DNA of 64,000 bases from contig CALTWF010000006.1 of the NCBI GenBank assembly GCA_943912755.1, positions 1-64,000 of the forward strand, written 5' to 3'. The translations under genes and the position numbers were made by a program. The notes under the pieces are model-generated. The model was not told the DNA's origin. It ran no database searches and was given only the letters and a program-made list of their open reading frames with translations. This stretch comes from an uncultured Pseudomonas sp. (lineage in GTDB: Bacteria; Pseudomonadota; Gammaproteobacteria; Pseudomonadales; Pseudomonadaceae). This document shows positions 59,082-64,000 of this stretch, one piece after another; the first letter of the stretch is position 1; each line of letters opens with the position of its first letter.

Positions 59082-62000
59082 CAGTACTCCACCGACAACA
59101 CCACCTGGACCGACTTCGGCGCCGTCTCGGGTACCAGTGCGCTGTTGCTGGCCTCCACCACCTACGTGCGCTATGTCCCGGACGGTGCCAATGGCGAGAC
59201 GGCCACCCTGACCATCCGTGGCTGGGACCAGACCACCGGTAGCGCATCGGTCAACGGCATCCGCGGCCTTGCCGACGCCAGCGTCAATGGCGGTACCACC
59301 GCGTTCTCCACCGGGACCGGGACGATCAACCAGGCGGTGACCTCGGTCAACGACGCGCCGGTGATGTCCGCGGTATTCCCGACCCTGACCGGATTGACCG
59401 ACACCTCCACCAACAACGCTGGCAGCCTGGTCAGTTCACTGACCGGCGGCATCACCGATGTCGACAGCGGCGCGGTGAAGGGGATCGCCATCACCGGACT
59501 GACCGGCACCTATGGCAAGTGGCAGTACAGCACCGATGCCGGCACCAGCTGGACCGATATCGGCTCGGTCTCGAACGCTACGGCGCTGATCCTGAACACG
59601 ACCAACAAGGTTCGTTATGTTCCGGATGGCATCCACGGTGAAACCGCGACCCTCATCTACAAGGCCTGGGACCAGACCAACGGTACCGCCGGTCTCGAAG
59701 GTACCAAGCGCGATACCACCATCTCCGGCGGCACCTCGGCCTATTCCACGGGTACCGATACCGCCAGCGTGGTGGTCACTGCGGTCAACGACGCTCCGGT
59801 GGTCACCGTGAGCAGTGGTTCGGCCTTTTGGAGCGAAGGCAACAACGTTGCCTCCAACCCGGTCGCGGTGGACTCGGCCCTGACCCTGTCCGACGCGGAC
59901 GGCCCGAATCCGCTCAATGCCACTGCGAGGATGCTCACCTATTACAGCAGCCAGGACACCCTGAGCTTCGTCAACGACGGGCTGACCATGGGCAACATCG
60001 TCGGCACCTGGAGCGTCGGCACCGCCACCCTGACCCTGACTTCCGCCGGCAACCAGGCCACCGTGGCCCAGTTCGAGGCCGCGCTGCGGTCGATTACCTA
60101 CAACAACTCGTCGAACAGCCCCAACACCACCACCCGCACCGTGCAGTTCATCGTCACCGATGGCAGCAGCGCCGCCTCGACCGCCGTGACCCGCGACATC
60201 ACCATCACCGCAGTGAACAATTCGCCGACCATCAGCGCCCCGGCGACCTTGCCGATCAACGAAGACACGCTGACGGCCCTCGGCCAGATCACCTTCAGCG
60301 ACGTCGATTCCACCCTCGGCACCGTCACCTTCTCGGTCGGCAGCGGTGCCTTCAGCGCCATCGGCAGCGGCGGGGTGAGTGTGGGCGGCACGCAGACGGC
60401 GATCACCCTGAGCGGCACCCTGGCCAACATCAACCTGTTCATCGCCAGCAACAAGCTGAACTACACGCCGGCGGCCAACGCCAGCGGCGACGTGACCCTG
60501 ACCATCAACGTCAACACCACCAGCGTGTCCGACGCCACCACCACCGTGACCCTGCAGGTCTCCGCGGTGAACGATGCGCCGGTAGTCACCGTGCCGGTGT
60601 CCATTGGCGTGACCGAAGACGTGTCGAGCGTGATCAGCGGCATCAGCTTCAGCGATGTCGATGCCGGCGCCAACACCGTCGTCGCGACCTTCTCGGTGCC
60701 GAGCGGCACCCTCAGTGCCAGCAGTGGCTCTGGTGTCACCGTAAGCGGCGCCGATACCGGGGTGCTGACCCTGTCCGGCAGCCTGGCCGACATCAACGCC
60801 TTCATCTCGGCCAACAGCCTGACGTTCAAGACCGCCCAGGACTCCACCACCAACGTGGTGCTGACGGTGACCCTCAACGACAAGGGCTTCAGCGGCAGCG
60901 GCGGCGAGCAGACCGACACCAAGACCGTGACCCTCAACGTCACTGCGGTCAACGATGCCCCGGTCAACAACGTGCCGGGCGCGCAGACTGCCTCGCAGAA
61001 CATCGCCCTGGGCTTCAACACCGCCAACGGCAACGCCATCTCCATCACCGACGTGGATGCCGGCAACGGCCTGATGACCGTGACCCTGACCGCAACCAAC
61101 GGCACCCTCAGTCTGGGCAGCCTGAGCGGCATCACCCTCATCATTGGCACCGGCACCAACAATGCGGCCTTGATGTTCGAGGGCACCCGCGCCAACCTCA
61201 ACGCCGCGTTGCAGACCCTCAGCTTCAAGTCCGGCAGCAACTTCCTCGGCGCCGCCAGCGTGACCATCGAGACCAACGACAACGGCAACTCCGGCACTGG
61301 CGGGGCGAAGACCGATACCGACGTCATCTCAATCAACGTGATCCCGGTGAACCCGAAGGTCACCAGCGTTTCGGCACAGGGTATCGATCGTACCGTGAAG
61401 GTCGGCGATGAAGTGCTGATCAACATGAGCTGGGACCAGGTGGTCAACGTCGATGCCAATGGTGGTAGCCCGAGCCTGCTCCTGGAAACCGGGCTGGTCG
61501 ATCGCGAGGCGGTCTACGTGAGCGGCTCGGGCAGCAATACCCTGGTGTTCAAGTACACCGTGCAGGCCGGCGACCTCAGTGCTGACCTGGACTTCCAGAG
61601 CGCTGCGGCATTGCAACTGAACGGCGCGGTGATCAGCAACAACACCAGCGACCTGGCGGTCCTCACCCTGCCGACCGTGGGCGGCGCCAACTCCCTCGGC
61701 GGGCGCAGCAATATCGTGGTCGATGGCGTGGTGCCGGTGATCGGCAGCGTCATCGCGCCGGTCGATGGCACCTATATCACCGGGCAGAACCTCGATTTCA
61801 CGGTCAACTTCAGTGAAAACGTGATCGTCGACAGCACCGGCGGCGTGCCGCGCATCGCCGTGACCCTGGATACCGGCGGCACCGTGTTCGCCGAATACGT
61901 TTCCGGCTCCGGCGGCAGCGCCCTGGTGTTCCGCCTGACGGTCGCCAGCGGCCAGTTGGACAGCAATGGCGTGACCCTGGGCAGCACGGTGCAGCTCAAT

Positions 62001-64000
62001 GGCGGCAGCATCCGCGACGCTGCCGGTAACACGACCGAGGTCAACCTGAACAGTGTCGCCAGCACCGCCAACGTCAATGTCGACGGCGTAGCGCCGACGG
62101 TGACCAGCGTCACCACGCCGCTCGACGGCAGCTACAAGGCCGGCGACGTGCTGACCTTCACCGTCAACGCCAGCGAAGCGCTGCAGATCGGCGCACTGCC
62201 GCCGCGCCTGGTGCTCGATGTGGGCGGGGTGACCCGCTATGCCACCTACGTGTCTGGTAGCGGCGGTTCGGCACTGGTGTTCCAGTACATCGTGCCGGCC
62301 GGCGATAACGACACCAACGGCATTGCGGTCAACAGCCTCGACCTGCGTGGCGGGCAACTGACCGACCTCGCCGGCAATGATTTGAACCTGACCTTGAACG
62401 GTATGGGCAGCACCGCTGCTGTCGTGGTTGATACCAGTGCACCGTCCGTCAGCAGCATCGTTCGGGTCGACCCGTGGAATACCAACCAGGCGTCGGTCAG
62501 CTACAACGTGACCTTCTCGGAGGTGGTCAGCATTGTCGACCCGGCCGTTTTCCGCTTGTCCTTCACGGGTACGGCCAGCGGCGTGCTCGACAGTTTCACC
62601 ACCCTCGACGGCAAGACCTACACCGTGAAGGTCGCGGGGCTCGCCGGTGAAGGCACCCTTAACATGATGGTGCAAGGCACTGGCGCAGTTGACGCTGCCG
62701 GCAACGTGCTTACCGGCAGTGCAGGCTTCGTCAACTACAACATCGACCGTGTCGCACCCAATGTCGCGTGGGTCCAGTTGCCTGCCAACGGCACTTATGT
62801 GGCCGGGCAGAACCTCGATTTCACCGTGTATATGAGCGAAGCGGTGCAGCTCGATACCAGCGCCGGCACCCCCAGCATCGAGGTGACCCTGGATACGGGG
62901 GGCGTCGTTCAGGCGAGGTTCGTCAGTATCGATAACCACGGCAACATGCTGTTCCGCCTGACCGTGGCCAGCGGCCAGCTGGATACCAACGGTATTTCGA
63001 TTGGCCAAAGCCTCCAGTTGAACGGGGCAACCTTGCGCGACGCGGTGGGTAACGATGCCGCGACGACCCTGCAAATGGTCGGCAGTACCGGGCTGATCCG
63101 GGTAGACGCGGTGGCTCCGACCGTCAGCAGCGTCGAGCTGCCGGTCAACGGCGCCTACAACGCCGGCGATGTGCTGCGCTTTACCGTCAATGCCAGCGAG
63201 AACGTCATTGTCAATAGCAGCAGCGGCACGCCGCGCCTGGCCCTGAACATCGGCGGTGTGACCCGTTATGCCAGCTACGTCTCCGGCAATGGCAGCTCGG
63301 CACTGGTGTTCGAATACACCATCCAGGCCGGCAATAACGCCAGCGCCGGTATCGGCCTGCCGGGCAGCATCGACCTGAACGGCGCAACCCTGCGCGATAT
63401 CGCCGGCAACAACATGAACCTGCAGCTCAACGCTCCCGGCACTGCCAGCGGCGTGGTGGTGGATACGGTGGCACCGCAGGTCAGCGATATCGTGCGCGTC
63501 GATATCACTCCGACCAACGCCAGCAGCCTGCGCTACACCGTGACCTTCGACGAGTCGGTGAGCGGTGTGGACAGCGCCGACTTCACCCTGTCCCTGAGCG
63601 GCAGCGCCACTGGCCGCATCGCCTCGGTCACCCGCATCGACGGACGTACCTACGAGGTGCTGGTGGACAGCCTGGCCGGTGCCGGCAATGTGCGCCTGGA
63701 CCTGAATGCCAGTAATACCGGCATCGTCGATGTGGCGGGCAACGCGATCACCGGCGGGCTGGATGGCAGCACCTACAGCATCGACCGTGTCGCGCCGTCG
63801 GTGACCAGCGTGAGCGTGCCGGCCAGCGGGAGCTACACCGCCGGCAGCACCCTGGACTTCACCGTCAATACCGATGAAGCGGTGCTGGTAGACAGTGGCG
63901 ACGGTAATCCACGTCTGGCCATCACCTTGGACAACGGCCGGGTGGTCTACGCCGACTACCTGTCGGGGTCCGGTACCACGGCGCTGACCTTCCGCCTGAC
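59082..64000 (+). pseudogene. Continuation of the giant surface protein after the TAG (runs off the window)
   Basis: The reading frame stays open from 59082 to the right edge, at least 1,639 further codons, with normal codon use. It encodes cadherin-like repeats (59082-61330, for example VRYVPDGIHGETATL) and then Ig-like repeats with the spine VSGSGGSALVFRLT. The first ATG after the stop is at 59364, without a ribosome site. From 61734 on, the domains come in a fixed three-part order. No C-terminal type I secretion signal is seen, as the end lies outside. The protein is either truncated by mutation or rescued by readthrough. Confidence 0.8.
61734..64000 (+). repeat. Higher-order three-domain tandem repeat (A-B-C-A-B-C-A)
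   Basis: Domain starts, marked by the conserved Pro, fall at 61734 (A), 62094 (B), 62442 (C), 62757 (A), 63117 (B), 63474 (C) and 63795 (A). The A and B units are about 350-360 bases and C about 315-321, giving periods of 1,023 and 1,038 bases. A and B carry GTY/GSY followed by GQNLDFTV or GDVLTFTV; C carries the divergent YNVTFSE/YTVTFDE and lacks that GxY motif. Confidence 0.8.

Noticed and set aside
59828..61411. A 527-codon plus-strand frame within the continuation of the giant gene
   Set aside because: It is in another frame, rich in Arg/Gln/His, without domains. The frame continuing from the giant gene has clear Ig-like repeats and correct codon bias.

Overview
The window is chromosomal DNA of a high-GC fluorescent Pseudomonas (P. 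putida / P. fluorescens type). The evidence is the strong G/C bias at third codon positions, three FecI-FecR-TonB receptor sets with Fur boxes, an OprD porin, an MvaT-family xenogeneic silencer, a Pseudomonas-type CobF, and seven loci of a REP element built around GTGGGAGCTGGCTTGCC.

Layout. (1) 1-3924: the end of a probable IS3-family element, then a minus-strand polyamine operon (gamma-glutamylputrescine synthetase, periplasmic polyamine-binding protein, gamma-glutamylputrescine oxidase type FAD enzyme). (2) 4086-22582: iron uptake, with three cell-surface signalling systems (sigma factor, FecR, STN-containing TonB receptor). Between them lie an Fsr-type MFS pump with an AraC regulator, a LysR regulator, a PACE-type small efflux pump, a MaoC-like hydratase, and an AraC / DUF2000 / LysE set. 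(3) 22582-29637: an unrecognised secreted protein with a JAMM-like motif, a membrane diguanylate cyclase, and two convergent winged-helix/ATPase regulators. (4) 29932-34811: a Tat-exported amidohydrolase, a YcaC-type hydrolase, a secreted HSL-type esterase and a LysR regulator. (5) 34801-44106: a catabolic regulon of two minus-strand operons and a divergent NCS1 permease. It encodes a DUF1185 protein, alpha/beta hydrolase, aldehyde dehydrogenase, two paralogous flavin reductases, a carboxymuconolactone-decarboxylase-like protein, a GntR regulator, a NUDIX hydrolase and a luciferase-like monooxygenase. A shared palindromic operator (core ATGGTATACCAT) sits at all three promoters. (6) 44165-49819: glyoxalase I, an MvaT-like protein, an OprD porin, CobF, a glycosyltransferase and a DUF899 protein. 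(7) 50111-64000: three export-like proteins (a secreted HlyD adaptor; GAF-like + TM + HlyD; PqqD-like + M50 metalloprotease + HlyD), a GNAT acetyltransferase, a small protein, a tail-collar (MdpB-like) protein, and a giant DUF4347/FG-GAP/Ig-like surface protein that runs off the right edge.

The most unusual part is region 7. The three export-like genes form an overlapping operon beside an adhesin-like giant gene, with no ABC transporter or TolC visible. The giant gene is broken by one in-frame TAG (59079-59081) at a position where its own paralogous repeat has TGG. The frame stays open for at least 4.9 kb afterwards, and the downstream part is organised as a three-domain higher-order repeat of about 1.03 kb. 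The next most interesting feature is the catabolic regulon of region 5, whose substrate I cannot name. All functional statements come from reading the sequence and from knowledge of the families; no database search was run.
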